The translations under genes and the position numbers were made by a program. A stretch of DNA of 40,307 bases, taken from NCBI GenBank assembly GCA_964353255.1, contig CAYGVJ010000037.1, forward strand, positions 1 to 40,307. The letters are read 5' to 3'. This DNA comes from VFZS01 sp964353255 (GTDB lineage Bacteria; Acidobacteriota; Terriglobia; Bryobacterales; Bryobacteraceae). Under the pieces are notes generated by a model. The model ran no database searches, was not told the origin of the DNA, and saw only the letters and a list, made by a program, of their open reading frames with translations. Below, one piece after another: positions 10,061 to 19,090 of the stretch (within the stretch, counting starts at the first letter, position 1; every line of letters begins with the position of its first letter).

Positions 10061-10660
10061 ATGTTCTTTGATAGAATGCCCACCGTGGCCAGCCCGGTCC
10101 TCGACGTGTTTCTAGAGCGGCTCCGGCAGATGGCTGCGCCGCGCGTGCTGGAACTGGGCGCCCGGCGGTCCGACCCGAGGACCAGCACGCTGCACAAGAG
10201 TTGGGCGCCTCACGCCAGCCGGTTCGTCGGGGTCGATTATCAGGAAGGCTTGGACGTGGATGTCTTGGCCGACATTCATCGTCTTTCGCAGACCTTCGAC
10301 CGCGGCAGCTTCGACGCCATCATTTCGGCGTCCACTTTCGAGCACGTCAAGTATCCCTGGATCGCAGCCGTCGAGCTCGCGAAGGTCCTCAGCCTCGGCG
10401 GCATCATCTTCGTGCAGACCCATCAGTCCTTTCCGCTGCACTCCCACCCCTGCGACTACTGGAGGTTCACCCGAGAGTCGCTGGAAGGCCTGTTCAACGG
10501 CAGCATCGGGTTTCAGGTGCTGTGCACGGATTATGAGTTCCCCTGCCGCATCGTCTCGAAGCAGGAGCCTGGCTTGCGGAACCGCGAGAGCTTCCTGAAT
10601 GTGCGGCTGTGCGCTCGCAAGTCCAGAGAGGCTCCCGACGAATGGATCCCGCAGTGGTGA
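10061..10660 (+). CDS. Class I SAM-dependent methyltransferase
   Basis: The frame is open from 9944, but the first 39 residues are Arg/Gly-rich and unlike a protein start, so I choose ATG 10061 (MFFDRMPTVASP), giving 199 residues. The Rossmann core shows VLELGARRSDPRT (motif I), FVGVDYQEGLDVDV (acidic loop), DAIISASTFEHVKYPW and a post-core LGGIIFVQTHQSFPLHSHPCDYWRFT. That last motif is typical of small methyltransferases that sit in polysaccharide loci. The probable role is O-methylation of a sugar in the glycan made by neighbouring enzymes (inference from context). The start is about 107 bp after the fusion gene's stop. Confidence 0.72.
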   Translation: MFFDRMPTVASPVLDVFLERLRQMAAPRVLELGARRSDPRTSTLHKSWAPHASRFVGVDYQEGLDVDVLADIHRLSQTFDRGSFDAIISASTFEHVKYPWIAAVELAKVLSLGGIIFVQTHQSFPLHSHPCDYWRFTRESLEGLFNGSIGFQVLCTDYEFPCRIVSKQEPGLRNRESFLNVRLCARKSREAPDEWIPQW

Positions 10661-10834
10661 CTGTCTCCGTTCTCATGCCCGGTGTCGAGCCCGGTGAGGG
10701 ATTCGTCAAACCCCTGGACGCTCTCCCCCGCCTGCTTCACTGGAAAGCCGAAACCCTCCCCGAACGAGGGACAGGCGAACCCCGCGACCTCACTGGTGAA
10801 GCCGGGAGCGCGGCATCAATCGGGAGAAACTGAG

Positions 10835-12388
10835 GTGTCCGCCCTTGACCAATCGCCGCCTCCGTTTCGGAATTACCACCGGCGCTTTCTGACTCTGGCC
10901 GCCTTGATCTTCGCGCTTCTGGTGCTCCGCCGGCCGGATGCGCTCACTAACCCGCAGTTTTGGGCCGAGGACGGCGCGACTTTCTTTTACTCTCAGTCAG
11001 TCTCAGGCTCATGGGAGGCGTTGTTCACCACCTACGCAGGCTACTTACACCTGGTGCCCCGCCTGATTGCGGCTCTTGCGTCGCTGTTTCCGGTGGTGTT
11101 CGCCCCTCTGATATTCAACCTGTGCGCCCTGGCGATCGCTTCAATCTGCTGTAGCATGTTCTTCCTGCCGTGGTACCGGCATCTATTGCCCTCTGATGTC
11201 CTGCGGGCGGCGCTTTGCCTGCTGATCGCCTCGGCATTTTATTCTGACGCGCTCGTCGGAGTCCTCACCAGCGTGCAGTGGTACTTAGCCGTCGCCGCCC
11301 TCCTCGTCTTGGTTCGCCCGGCGACGCTGGAGGCCCGCTGGCCGCTCTGGGTCGCGCTCGCCGAGGGCTTCTTGGTTTTCATCATTGGGCTCAGCGCTCC
11401 GCAGACCGTCGTTCTGGTGCCGTTCTGCGCCTGGAAGACAGCCAAGAGCCGAGGCCGGGCGCGTCTAGCCCCGGCGGCCCTGACCGGCGCGGTGCTGATA
11501 CAGATCGGCATTGTTGCCGGTCAGGCCTCACAGCATGTCCTGCATTTCGAGAGCCGGCCCGATGAGCTTGTTGCTGCCGCGCTCATTTCGTTCATCTACC
11601 GAGTAGCTCTATGTTCGGTTGGCGGCTTCCAGTTGGCGCAATTCGTTTCAGCGTCAAGGGCGGGCGGGCTGGCCCTGATGACTTTGCTGGTTCTGACGGT
11701 CTGCCTTAGCTGGTTGTGGTCGCACACTCCGTGGTCCCGGCGTTGGAGGGTAGCCGCAGGCCTCTATCTGATTTTCGGCTCCATTGTGCTGTCCTTGCAT
11801 AGCCGATCGATGACCAGGATGTTTTTAACTCTGGACCAGCTCCCCGAGTGGGGAGGAGAGCGTTATTTTTACCTTGCTTGCTGCGTCTTTGCCTATCTTG
11901 CGGCTATCGGCGTCGAACGGGTGTTTCAGCGGCAGGGGGACGGCGCCAAGTGTCTGGCGTTGATCTTGATCTTTGCCGGCGGAGCTATCGCAAGTTTCCG
12001 CGTCGGGCCGCTGGCTGACTTTCGCTGGCGCGAGTCCGCTGCGGCAATTGAGAACTGGTCGCGCGCCACGCGGTCTCGTATGCCGACTGAAACACTGTCG
12101 GTCCCCATCAACCCGCCACCCTGGCGAATACAATTGCCGGGGTGCAGTTTCGGAGCGCCCCCACCCTGGCTCACCGAGCAACTGGCGTCGAAGTGGGAAG
12201 GCCAGCTTGTCAGGCCTCCTGGGACTCTTGCCGAGGACGTCGAGGGCTATGTCATCCGCAAGGGAATCAAACACCGAGTTGCCAACGCGGCCTGGGCCAC
12301 CCGGCATGGCTATAACTGGCCCCACGACGTCAAGACAATGTGCGTCCAGGACCTGGCTGCGATTCCGACAGGCGAGGACGTCCGGTAG
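10835..12388 (+). CDS. Polytopic membrane protein of the glycan locus
   Basis: I choose GTG 10835, 8 bases after GGGAG (10822-10826), which gives 517 residues. An earlier in-frame ATG at 10682 would add a low-complexity Ser/Pro-rich tail. About 9-10 hydrophobic segments follow. Between the first two is NPQFWAEDGATFF, with an acidic pair in the first extracytoplasmic loop. That is the arrangement seen in GT-C type glycosyltransferases, where this loop carries the catalytic acid. It is then followed by TTYAGYLHLVPRLIAALA. The C-terminal ~110 residues are soluble. I would call it a putative GT-C fold sugar transferase of unknown specificity. Its base composition is visibly less GC-rich than its neighbours, especially 10900-12000, which hints at separate acquisition. 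Its 3' end overlaps the converging gene by 59 bp. Confidence 0.7.
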   Translation: MSALDQSPPPFRNYHRRFLTLAALIFALLVLRRPDALTNPQFWAEDGATFFYSQSVSGSWEALFTTYAGYLHLVPRLIAALASLFPVVFAPLIFNLCALAIASICCSMFFLPWYRHLLPSDVLRAALCLLIASAFYSDALVGVLTSVQWYLAVAALLVLVRPATLEARWPLWVALAEGFLVFIIGLSAPQTVVLVPFCAWKTAKSRGRARLAPAALTGAVLIQIGIVAGQASQHVLHFESRPDELVAAALISFIYRVALCSVGGFQLAQFVSASRAGGLALMTLLVLTVCLSWLWSHTPWSRRWRVAAGLYLIFGSIVLSLHSRSMTRMFLTLDQLPEWGGERYFYLACCVFAYLAAIGVERVFQRQGDGAKCLALILIFAGGAIASFRVGPLADFRWRESAAAIENWSRATRSRMPTETLSVPINPPPWRIQLPGCSFGAPPPWLTEQLASKWEGQLVRPPGTLAEDVEGYVIRKGIKHRVANAAWATRHGYNWPHDVKTMCVQDLAAIPTGEDVR

Positions 12389-14093
12389 TCCCGCACCGCT
12401 CCTCTGGCTCCGCCTTCTGCGCCACTACTACCCGCTGCGTGAACACCAGCGGCCACAGCGTCTTCTCGTAGACCGCCCGGCCTCGCTCGTTGACCGTCGC
12501 CAGCACCTCCTGGCGGCTCAAAGGACGCTCGTCAACGAACTTCCACAGTCCGACGCTCTCCGTCAGGAAGCGCGCGGCGCGATACGGCCACGTGGGCGTG
12601 GGAAACGACAGGATAGCCCAGCCGCCGGGCTTGAGCAGGTCAAAGTGCGCCCGAATCGCCTCCCGCGTGCCCGCCACGTCAAAATGCTCGATCAAACCGA
12701 CGCTGAAGACCAGGTCCGCCTGCACATCCAGCGCCAGGCGGCGCACATCCTGGTTGTGGTAGAGCACGCCCGCAGCGTTGCCCAGACGCTGGCGCAGCAG
12801 ATCCAGCCCGTACTGGTTGTTGTCCACCACGTGGCAGACACGGGGGTGGAAGCGGCGGATCATTCCCTCCAGGAAACAACTGTTGCCGCCCCCCAGCTCG
12901 ACGATCGTGCCGCACTTCCCCGCCCCGCCGGCGAACCGCTGCGCCAGCTTGAGCAGCACCCGGGCGGTGTACCGGCGCGCCGGCCGCGCGCTGAGCGGAA
13001 CCGCGGTGTAGTAACGGTTCCAGTCCGTGCCGCCCCCGGCAGGCGGCGGCTCCTTAAACACGAAATCCCGCTGGATGGCGAAATTGGCGATGAACAGCAA
13101 GGACTCCGCCAGAATCTTCGCCGCGATGACGCTCAGCGACAACTCCGCGCTGAGGAAGTTGATCAACCCATAGGAGACCGCGCCGCTGGCCAGCACCAGC
13201 GCCAGATACTTCGGAGCCGTGGCGCGGTGCGGTTGATGCGACAGGAACACCGCCCGTCGCGCCGCCAGGTAGTTGAAGGCCACCGCCGCCAGGCGGCCGG
13301 TCACCTGGGCCCGCAGGATGCTCGGGGCCAGCCCGTAGGCCAGAGTGAAGGCGGCGTTGTCCAGAACCGCGCTCAGCAGCGACACAGTGGCGAAGCGCAG
13401 CAGGACGAAGTAGATGCGCAGCGAGTCCAGCAGCGGGTTGAAGTGCGAGGTCCGGGCGCCGTCCGGGTACATCGTCCGGATGGGTTCCTGCGCCAGCGGG
13501 CAAGACTGGTGCCGGGCGGCGATCAGCATGTCCAGCTCGAACTCGTAGCCGGTAGAGGGTACGCGAAGGAGGCCGGGCAGCAACAACCGGGGGATGCCGC
13601 GCAACCCGGTCTGGGTGTCGCTGAGGCGCTGGCCCACCAGCAGGCGCACCACCCGGCTGGTAATGGCGTTGCCCAGCCGGCTGCGCAGCGGCACGCCCGC
13701 CCCGAGGCGCCGCACCCCCATGACCAGAGTCCCCGGCTGCGCCGCTAGCCGACGCGCCACGCGCAACACGTCCTCCGGATGGTGCTGGCCGTCCGCATCC
13801 GCTGTCACCACGCCGGCCAGATCGGGAAAGGCGCACAAGGCGTAGTTGATACCCGTCTTGAGCGCCGCGCCTTTGCCCAGGTTCACGGCGTGCTCCAGCA
13901 GACACACCTTCGGCTTCAACCGCAGGGCGTCGAAGCACGCCTGGTAGGCAGGCCCGCTGCCGTCGTTCACCACGATGAAGGCGGGCAGCTCGCTTTGCGC
14001 CAGAGCCTCGACCAGCTCCAGCAAGCGGTCGCCCGGCTCAAAGGCCGGTATGAGGACCGGCACGTTGACCGAGGGCACTGCACCGCCGTCCAT
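12330..14093 (-). CDS. GT2 / GtrA / methyltransferase three-domain fusion
   Basis: The 587-residue product starts at ATG 14093, 13 bases after the stop of the upstream GT4 gene. Residues about 8-225 are a DPM1/GtrB-like GT2 (VLIPAFEPGDRLLELV, NLGKGAALKTGINYA, VTADADGQHHPED, SDTQTGLRGIPRLLL). Residues about 232-360 hold four hydrophobic segments of a GtrA-like flippase-type domain. Residues about 375-560 are a class I methyltransferase (TIVELGGGNSCFLEGM, VFSVGLIEHFD, LLKPGGWAILSFPTP). GT2-GtrA fusions are known to charge and flip polyprenyl-phosphate sugars, and the added methyltransferase is unusual. The last 20 codons run through the 3' end of the converging membrane-protein gene. Confidence 0.85.
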   Translation of the reverse strand: MDGGAVPSVNVPVLIPAFEPGDRLLELVEALAQSELPAFIVVNDGSGPAYQACFDALRLKPKVCLLEHAVNLGKGAALKTGINYALCAFPDLAGVVTADADGQHHPEDVLRVARRLAAQPGTLVMGVRRLGAGVPLRSRLGNAITSRVVRLLVGQRLSDTQTGLRGIPRLLLPGLLRVPSTGYEFELDMLIAARHQSCPLAQEPIRTMYPDGARTSHFNPLLDSLRIYFVLLRFATVSLLSAVLDNAAFTLAYGLAPSILRAQVTGRLAAVAFNYLAARRAVFLSHQPHRATAPKYLALVLASGAVSYGLINFLSAELSLSVIAAKILAESLLFIANFAIQRDFVFKEPPPAGGGTDWNRYYTAVPLSARPARRYTARVLLKLAQRFAGGAGKCGTIVELGGGNSCFLEGMIRRFHPRVCHVVDNNQYGLDLLRQRLGNAAGVLYHNQDVRRLALDVQADLVFSVGLIEHFDVAGTREAIRAHFDLLKPGGWAILSFPTPTWPYRAARFLTESVGLWKFVDERPLSRQEVLATVNERGRAVYEKTLWPLVFTQRVVVAQKAEPEERCGTTGRPRLSESQPGPGRTLS

Positions 14094-14106
14094 GGCGTTT
14101 CGCTCA

Positions 14107-15228
14107 TTATGGCACGCTCAATCCCGCCACTCGCTCGAAGAAGCCGAGGGACCTCTGCGCGCAGGCTTCCCAGCGGTATTGTTGCGCCACCTCCCTGCCC
14201 CGCCGCGCCAGCTCGGCGCGCTCAGCGGGGTCGAGCAGGAGCCGCTCGAGCGCGACGGCGAGTTCAGTCACACTGCGAGGATCCACCAGTAGGGCTGCGC
14301 CCGAGGTGACCTCAGGCAGCGAGGAGGCGTTCGAGGTGATCACCGGGACCCCGGCCGCCATGGCCTGAGCCACCGGAAAACCGAATCCCTCGTAGAGTGA
14401 CGGGTACACGAACACCGTGGCGCCGGCGGTGATGCCGGGCAGATCTGGCTCGGGCACGTAGCCCAAGTAACGCACGCCGCGGCTGGAGCGCAGCCGTTCC
14501 AGCAGCGCGCCCTCCGCCCACCCGGCCGGACCCGCCACCACCAGCTCGAACTCCCCGCCCAACGCGCGCGCCAACTCGCTCCAGGCATCCAGCAACGTCT
14601 CCAGGTTCTTCCGCGGCTCGATAGTGCCCACGAACAGCGCGTACGGCCGCTCCAGGCGGTGTTTCTCCCGAGCCGCCGCGGCCGCTTGGGGCGGGACCTG
14701 GAAGAACTCCTCGGGAATCCCCGGGTGCACTACCTCGATGCTCTCCGGTTTCAGGCCCAGGATCCGGACGGCATCCGCGCGGGTGGCGGCCGAGATGGCC
14801 ATCAGGCCGTCCGCCCGCAACAAGACTCTCTCGGCGAACCTCCTGGCCGCAGCGACATTGGCCGGCGTGTGCATCTCCGGCATCAGCCAGCAGGTCATGT
14901 CATAGATAGTGGCCGTCAGCCGGCAGCGGCGCGGCGGATTGCGCAACTGTTGCCCGGCGTGGAACACGTCGCACCGGCCACCGAGCCAGTCCAGCACGGG
15001 CAGCGGGCAGTAGTTCGCCAGGTGCAGCAGGCCCAGCCCCGCCAGGGTCGGCCAGCGCCCGATGAGGGAGCGCTCATGGTCCAGCTCGCCGATGCGCGCC
15101 GAGAACGGAAAAGTGAGGATCTCGTGCCCGGCCGCCAGGCGCCGCAGGTGGCGGATCCAGTAGTAGAGATAGTTTTTAACGCCCGCGCTGCGCAACAGCA
15201 GCGGCGTGGCGTCGATCGAGATGCGCAT
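14107..15228 (-). CDS. Glycosyltransferase family 4
   Basis: The 373-residue protein starts at ATG 15228 (MRISIDATPLLL). A longer open frame exists, but its extra 45 residues are Gly/Ala/Arg-rich and lie inside the upstream gene. The start overlaps the GT39 stop by one base (TGATG), so the genes are translationally coupled. GT-B fold landmarks are the N-terminal GVKNYLYYW, YALFVGTIEPRKNLETLLDAW at the domain boundary, YLGYVPEPDLPGITAGATVFVYPSLYEGFGFPVAQAMAAGVPVI with the E-X7-E type donor-binding region, and PEVTSGAALLVDP. It is close to mannosyltransferase-like GT4 enzymes of O-antigen and exopolysaccharide loci. The product sugar linkage cannot be predicted. Confidence 0.92.
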   Translation of the reverse strand: MRISIDATPLLLRSAGVKNYLYYWIRHLRRLAAGHEILTFPFSARIGELDHERSLIGRWPTLAGLGLLHLANYCPLPVLDWLGGRCDVFHAGQQLRNPPRRCRLTATIYDMTCWLMPEMHTPANVAAARRFAERVLLRADGLMAISAATRADAVRILGLKPESIEVVHPGIPEEFFQVPPQAAAAAREKHRLERPYALFVGTIEPRKNLETLLDAWSELARALGGEFELVVAGPAGWAEGALLERLRSSRGVRYLGYVPEPDLPGITAGATVFVYPSLYEGFGFPVAQAMAAGVPVITSNASSLPEVTSGAALLVDPRSVTELAVALERLLLDPAERAELARRGREVAQQYRWEACAQRSLGFFERVAGLSVP

Positions 15229-17084
15229 CAGTTCACGTTCGTGTACAGGCCTTTGCCTCCGGCAGCCGCCACCAGATGCAGCCGCTGCCGGCCCACCAGC
15301 CCCTCCAGCCGTGGCAGCGCCACGTCTTCCGCCGCCAGGTACCACCGCTCCGCGCTCATCCACAGCCGCGCGAAATCGGCATCCTCGATGAATACCTGCG
15401 GCGCGCCCGGAGCGTAAGAGCCGTACTCCAGGTTGGTCACCCGGCCGTTCAACAGGAGGGCCTGCCGATTGGCATAGAAGAAAACCGAGGAAAAGGCATA
15501 GTACTGGTTGTCAACCATCAGCCTGCCGGCAGGCGCCTCCAGCAGCGCTCGCGCCAGCGGCCGCGAAGAGAGATAGGGGTCGAAGGTGACCAGCGCCAGC
15601 CGGGCGGCGTGGAGCAGGATTACCATCATCACCGCCAGGGCCAGAAAGGCGCCCTGGCCGCGGAGCCAGAGCACGCCCAGCGCCCCCAACAGGAAAGCCA
15701 GGCCGGCCAGCGCCAGAGGCAACCGCAAGTAGGCAAACGAGGCCAGCGTCAGGTCCTTCATGTGCCCCAACGAGAGCGAGTAGGCTTCGGGATTCCGGCC
15801 CAGCGCCTGGGAGATGTCCCCCGGCGCCGGAGCGCCCCAGACCTGCGCCAGGATGACTGTCGCCGCCACCGCCGCCAGCGCCGCCGCCCCGCCAGCCACC
15901 TTGCTTCCCAGGCTGATCGCAAGTCCGCCTTGAGCCATGGCGCACCCGGCCAGCAGGGCCAGCGCAGGGTAAATGGGCATCGAGTAGTACTCCTGGGTGG
16001 TCGAGAAGGAAAAAAACACCAGCAGGAAACCCGCCCAGCACAGCGCCAGCACGCGCGTCCGCCCGGCCCGGTCCGCGGCCCTGTAGGTGAGGCGCGCCGC
16101 GGCGGGCAGAAACACGCTCCAGGGAAACAGCCATACCAGGTGAAGCAGCCAGAACTGGAGTCGCGGCACGGTGTTGTAGTCGCGCGGATAGCGCACGTTC
16201 AGAAAGCGCAGCACGTGCTCGTTGATGAAGTAGAACCAGAAGAAACCGCGGTAGCGGCCCGGCTCGCTCTTGAGCGTCAAGTCGAAGTACGGCGGGTTGG
16301 CCCGCGTCGCCAGCACGTGCCAGGGCGCCGCCAGCGCCAGGAAAATCAACAGGCCCGAGACGGGGTGCAATCGCTGCCAGGTGCGCCGCGCCAGCAGTTG
16401 CCGCGTGAACAGCAGGTAGAGGAACCCCGCGCCGCCCGGCGCCACCAGCGCAATCAGGCCCTTCAGCAGAACTCCCGCCGCCAGGCTCGCGGCCAGCACC
16501 GCCGCCCACAGCCTCGGCCGGGGCTCCTCTTCGTCCAACGCCCGCAAGAGGGACCACACGGCCAAAGTGACGGCCAGCGTCAGCATTACGTCGGGAATCA
16601 GGATGCGCGTGAACAGGAACAATCCCACACAGGTGGCCAGGCTCAAGCCGGCATAGAAGCCCGCGCGAGCCGAAAACGCCCAGGCGCCGAAGCGCGCCGT
16701 GATCCAGCAGAGCAGAATCGCCGCCAGCGCGGTCGGGATCCGCGCCGCCCAATCCTGCACGCCGAAGATCGCGAACGCGACCGCCATCGTCCAGTACTTC
16801 AGGGGCGCCTTCTCCAGGTAGGGCACTCCGTTCAGGCGCGCCGTCACCCAGTCCCCGGAAGCCAGCATCGTGCGCGCGATCTGGGCCTGCACCGCGTCCA
16901 CGTCGTCCATCAGGGAAGGCGAGCTGAGGATGCCGCCCAGGTAGATGAGCGCCGCGAACAGGACCACGATCAGTTCGTGGCGTAGAGCCAGTCCGCCCGG
17001 CCGGCCTCTTCCCGGACTCCCTCCCGTGATGGTTCCTGTATCTTCCACTGCTCCATCCACAGGAACAGGATCAACAGTCCCCAT
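15228..17084 (-). CDS. GT39 (ArnT/PMT-like) membrane glycosyltransferase
   Basis: This is a polytopic GT-C protein of up to 618 residues. After the first membrane segment comes LMDDVDAVQAQIARTMLASGDWVTARLNGVPYLEKAPLKYW, the ArnT/PMT signature with the catalytic Asp pair in the first periplasmic loop. About 11 more hydrophobic segments and a ~100-residue soluble C-terminus (LMVDNQYYAFSSVFFYANRQ) follow. ArnT-like enzymes move a sugar from a polyprenyl-phosphate donor to a lipid or protein acceptor in the periplasm. The start is uncertain: 17084 overlaps asnB by 115 bp, while GTG 16967 right after the asnB stop would trim the first helix. The stop overlaps the GT4 start by one base. Confidence 0.88.
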   Translation of the reverse strand: MGTVDPVPVDGAVEDTGTITGGSPGRGRPGGLALRHELIVVLFAALIYLGGILSSPSLMDDVDAVQAQIARTMLASGDWVTARLNGVPYLEKAPLKYWTMAVAFAIFGVQDWAARIPTALAAILLCWITARFGAWAFSARAGFYAGLSLATCVGLFLFTRILIPDVMLTLAVTLAVWSLLRALDEEEPRPRLWAAVLAASLAAGVLLKGLIALVAPGGAGFLYLLFTRQLLARRTWQRLHPVSGLLIFLALAAPWHVLATRANPPYFDLTLKSEPGRYRGFFWFYFINEHVLRFLNVRYPRDYNTVPRLQFWLLHLVWLFPWSVFLPAAARLTYRAADRAGRTRVLALCWAGFLLVFFSFSTTQEYYSMPIYPALALLAGCAMAQGGLAISLGSKVAGGAAALAAVAATVILAQVWGAPAPGDISQALGRNPEAYSLSLGHMKDLTLASFAYLRLPLALAGLAFLLGALGVLWLRGQGAFLALAVMMVILLHAARLALVTFDPYLSSRPLARALLEAPAGRLMVDNQYYAFSSVFFYANRQALLLNGRVTNLEYGSYAPGAPQVFIEDADFARLWMSAERWYLAAEDVALPRLEGLVGRQRLHLVAAAGGKGLYTNVN

Positions 17085-18901
17085 AGGTGAAATCCGAGGT
17101 TAACACGCCTATCCAGGTGGCTGCGCACGGCGGCCTGGACGGCTTCCGGCCGGAACACTCCCGGGCGCCGGAGCGCCTCCGGGTTCAGAGTGTCGAGCAG
17201 CAGGGGCTTGAGCGGGCCGCGCAACCACTCGTGCGCCGGGATGTCGAAACCCTCTTTGCGGCGCCGCAGAATGGCCGGCGGCAGCTTGTCCTTCATCAGC
17301 ACCCGGAGCACGTACTTGAGCCGGTTACCGCGTATCTTCAGGTTCTCGGGGAGGGAGGCGGCAAACTCGACGATGCGGTGGTCCAGGAAGGGCGGGCGCA
17401 CTTCGAGGCTGTGCGCCATGCTCATCCGGTCGCACTTGTAGAGGATGTCGTCCGGCAGGTAGTAGAGCTGGTCGAACCAGAGGTAGCGGTTGAGGCGCCC
17501 GGCGCGGCCTGCCTCCGCCGGCAGCGCGCCGAACAGGTCGCTCAATCCGGTGCGCCCGCACGCCAGGCAGAGGGCGCGCGTCTGGGAAGCCGAGAAGGCC
17601 CCGTTCCAATAGCAGTGCGCTTCGTCAGCGCCGAGCAGCGAACCTTCCAGGAAGCGCTTGGCCTTGTACTCGAAGCTGACCTTCTCGTCCGATACCGGCC
17701 ACCGGCGCAGCCCGGTGAGCGCCAAGCGGCGCACCGGCGCGGGAATGCGCGCCAGCCGGCGCGCCCAGCGGTCGGCGAGATAGGTAACGTATCCGCCGAA
17801 CAGTTCGTCGGCGCCCTCCCCGCTCAGGGCCACGGTGACGTGTTCGCGGCTGAGGCGGGATAGGAACCACACCGGCAGCGCCCCGGCGTCTGCGCTGGGC
17901 TCGTCCGAATAATAGGTCAACTCCTCGATCGCCCCCGCCAGGTCCATTGACGGGTTCAGGTCAGCCTCGTGGTGGTCGGCGCCGTAGTAGCTGGCGATCT
18001 GCCGGAAATAGCGGCTCTCGTCGAAGCTGCGCCCGGCGAAGGAGACCGAGAAGGTCTTCAAGCGCGAGGACGTGGCGGCTGCGGCGTAGTGCAGGATGGT
18101 GGAAGAATCGATGCCCCCGCTGGCCCAGATGCCCAGGGGCACGTCGGAGATCAGGTGCTCCCGGATCGATTGTTTGAGCAGCCCATCCAACTCCTCGGCC
18201 GCCGAGGCCGCCGTCCAGCGCCGCTGCGGGCGGAATTCCAGACGCCAGTACGGTTCCAGGCGCACCTGCCCGTCGCACCACTCCAGCCAGTGCCCGGGCG
18301 GGAGTTTCCTGATCCCCTCCACCAGCGTGTACGGGCCCGGCACATAGTTCAACAGCAGGTAGTAACCCAGGCCTTCCAGATCCAGCCGCCGCTCCACTTC
18401 CGGGTGGGCGAGAATCGCCTTCAGCTCCGAGCCGAAAACCAGGTTCGTGCCGCGGCGCAGGTAGTAAAGCGGCTTGATACCCAGCCGGTCCCGCGCCAGC
18501 ACCAGGCGCTTCCGCGACTCGGTCCACAGCGCCACGGCGAACATCCCCCGCAGGCGGGAAAAACAACCGGTATCCCACTCCCGGAACGCCTCGAGGACCA
18601 CCTCGGTATCGGACTGAGTACGAAACTTGTGGCCCCGGCTCTCCAGCCCCCGGCGCAGTTCCAGGTAGTTGTAGATCTCTCCGTTGAAGACCACTACCGT
18701 GTCGCGGTCCTCGGAGAAGATGGGCTGGTCGCCGCCCTTCAGGTCGATGATTCGCAGGCGCGCGGCGCCCAGGGAGACGTGTTCCGACTCGTAGACCGCC
18801 TGCTGATCGGGGCCACGATGAGCCAGCGCCAGCGTGGCCCGGTAGATCCGGTCGGGGTCAGCAGCAGCCCGGCTGTGAGTGAAACCGGCGATGCCGCACA
18901 C
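16970..18901 (-). CDS. asnB: Asparagine synthase (glutamine-hydrolysing)
   Basis: The 643-residue protein begins MCGIAGF, which exposes Cys2 as the nucleophile of the class II glutaminase domain (about 1-210, with RIIDLKGGDQPIF, FNGEIYNYLELR, RDRLGIKPLYY). The synthetase domain has the ATP pyrophosphatase loop SGGIDSS and the downstream ALSGEGADELFGGY, CDRMSMAHSLEVRPPFLDH and KEGFDIPAHEWLRG. Asn synthetases of this length in glycan loci often amidate sugar carboxylates or are simply co-carried, and the position upstream of GT39 and GT4 in one operon fits either. The first gene of the minus-strand block, it probably sets transcription for the block from the region 18902-19010. Confidence 0.95.
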   Translation of the reverse strand: MCGIAGFTHSRAAADPDRIYRATLALAHRGPDQQAVYESEHVSLGAARLRIIDLKGGDQPIFSEDRDTVVVFNGEIYNYLELRRGLESRGHKFRTQSDTEVVLEAFREWDTGCFSRLRGMFAVALWTESRKRLVLARDRLGIKPLYYLRRGTNLVFGSELKAILAHPEVERRLDLEGLGYYLLLNYVPGPYTLVEGIRKLPPGHWLEWCDGQVRLEPYWRLEFRPQRRWTAASAAEELDGLLKQSIREHLISDVPLGIWASGGIDSSTILHYAAAATSSRLKTFSVSFAGRSFDESRYFRQIASYYGADHHEADLNPSMDLAGAIEELTYYSDEPSADAGALPVWFLSRLSREHVTVALSGEGADELFGGYVTYLADRWARRLARIPAPVRRLALTGLRRWPVSDEKVSFEYKAKRFLEGSLLGADEAHCYWNGAFSASQTRALCLACGRTGLSDLFGALPAEAGRAGRLNRYLWFDQLYYLPDDILYKCDRMSMAHSLEVRPPFLDHRIVEFAASLPENLKIRGNRLKYVLRVLMKDKLPPAILRRRKEGFDIPAHEWLRGPLKPLLLDTLNPEALRRPGVFRPEAVQAAVRSHLDRRVNLGFHLWGLLILFLWMEQWKIQEPSREGVREEAGRADWLYATN

Positions 18902-18943
18902 TGGTTAGATCCCTTGGGCTCCGCACCCGCGGAGCGCTCACCC

Positions 18944-18971
18944 TTGGACTACACTGTCAGCACGGTACTAT
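18944..18971 (+). promoter_or_regulatory. Weak promoter candidate upstream of the second receptor
   Basis: TTGGAC (18944-18949) and TACTAT (18966-18971) are separated by 16 bases, 120 bp before the receptor GTG at 19091. The opposite strand reads TATAGT over the same bases, so the spot could also serve asnB. Neither box is strong. Confidence 0.25.
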
Positions 18972-19090
18972 AACACACCTGGGGCGATTGCGGAACGGTG
19001 GAATTGCTGATAAATTTGATTTGTTGCCCCGTCTTGTGCTCTTCAGTGGCTGAGGCAGGCACCCCGAAGTCCCGACATCCAGGTGTGCGC

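Noticed and set aside
11973..13748. Plus-strand open frame of 591 residues over the convergent gene end and the GT2-GtrA fusion.
   Set aside because: Low-complexity Arg/Gln/His composition and antisense to a fusion with clear domains.
15276..16985. Plus-strand open frame of 569 residues across the GT39 gene.
   Set aside because: Gln/Arg/Pro-rich antisense shadow of a GC-rich membrane-protein gene; no domain.
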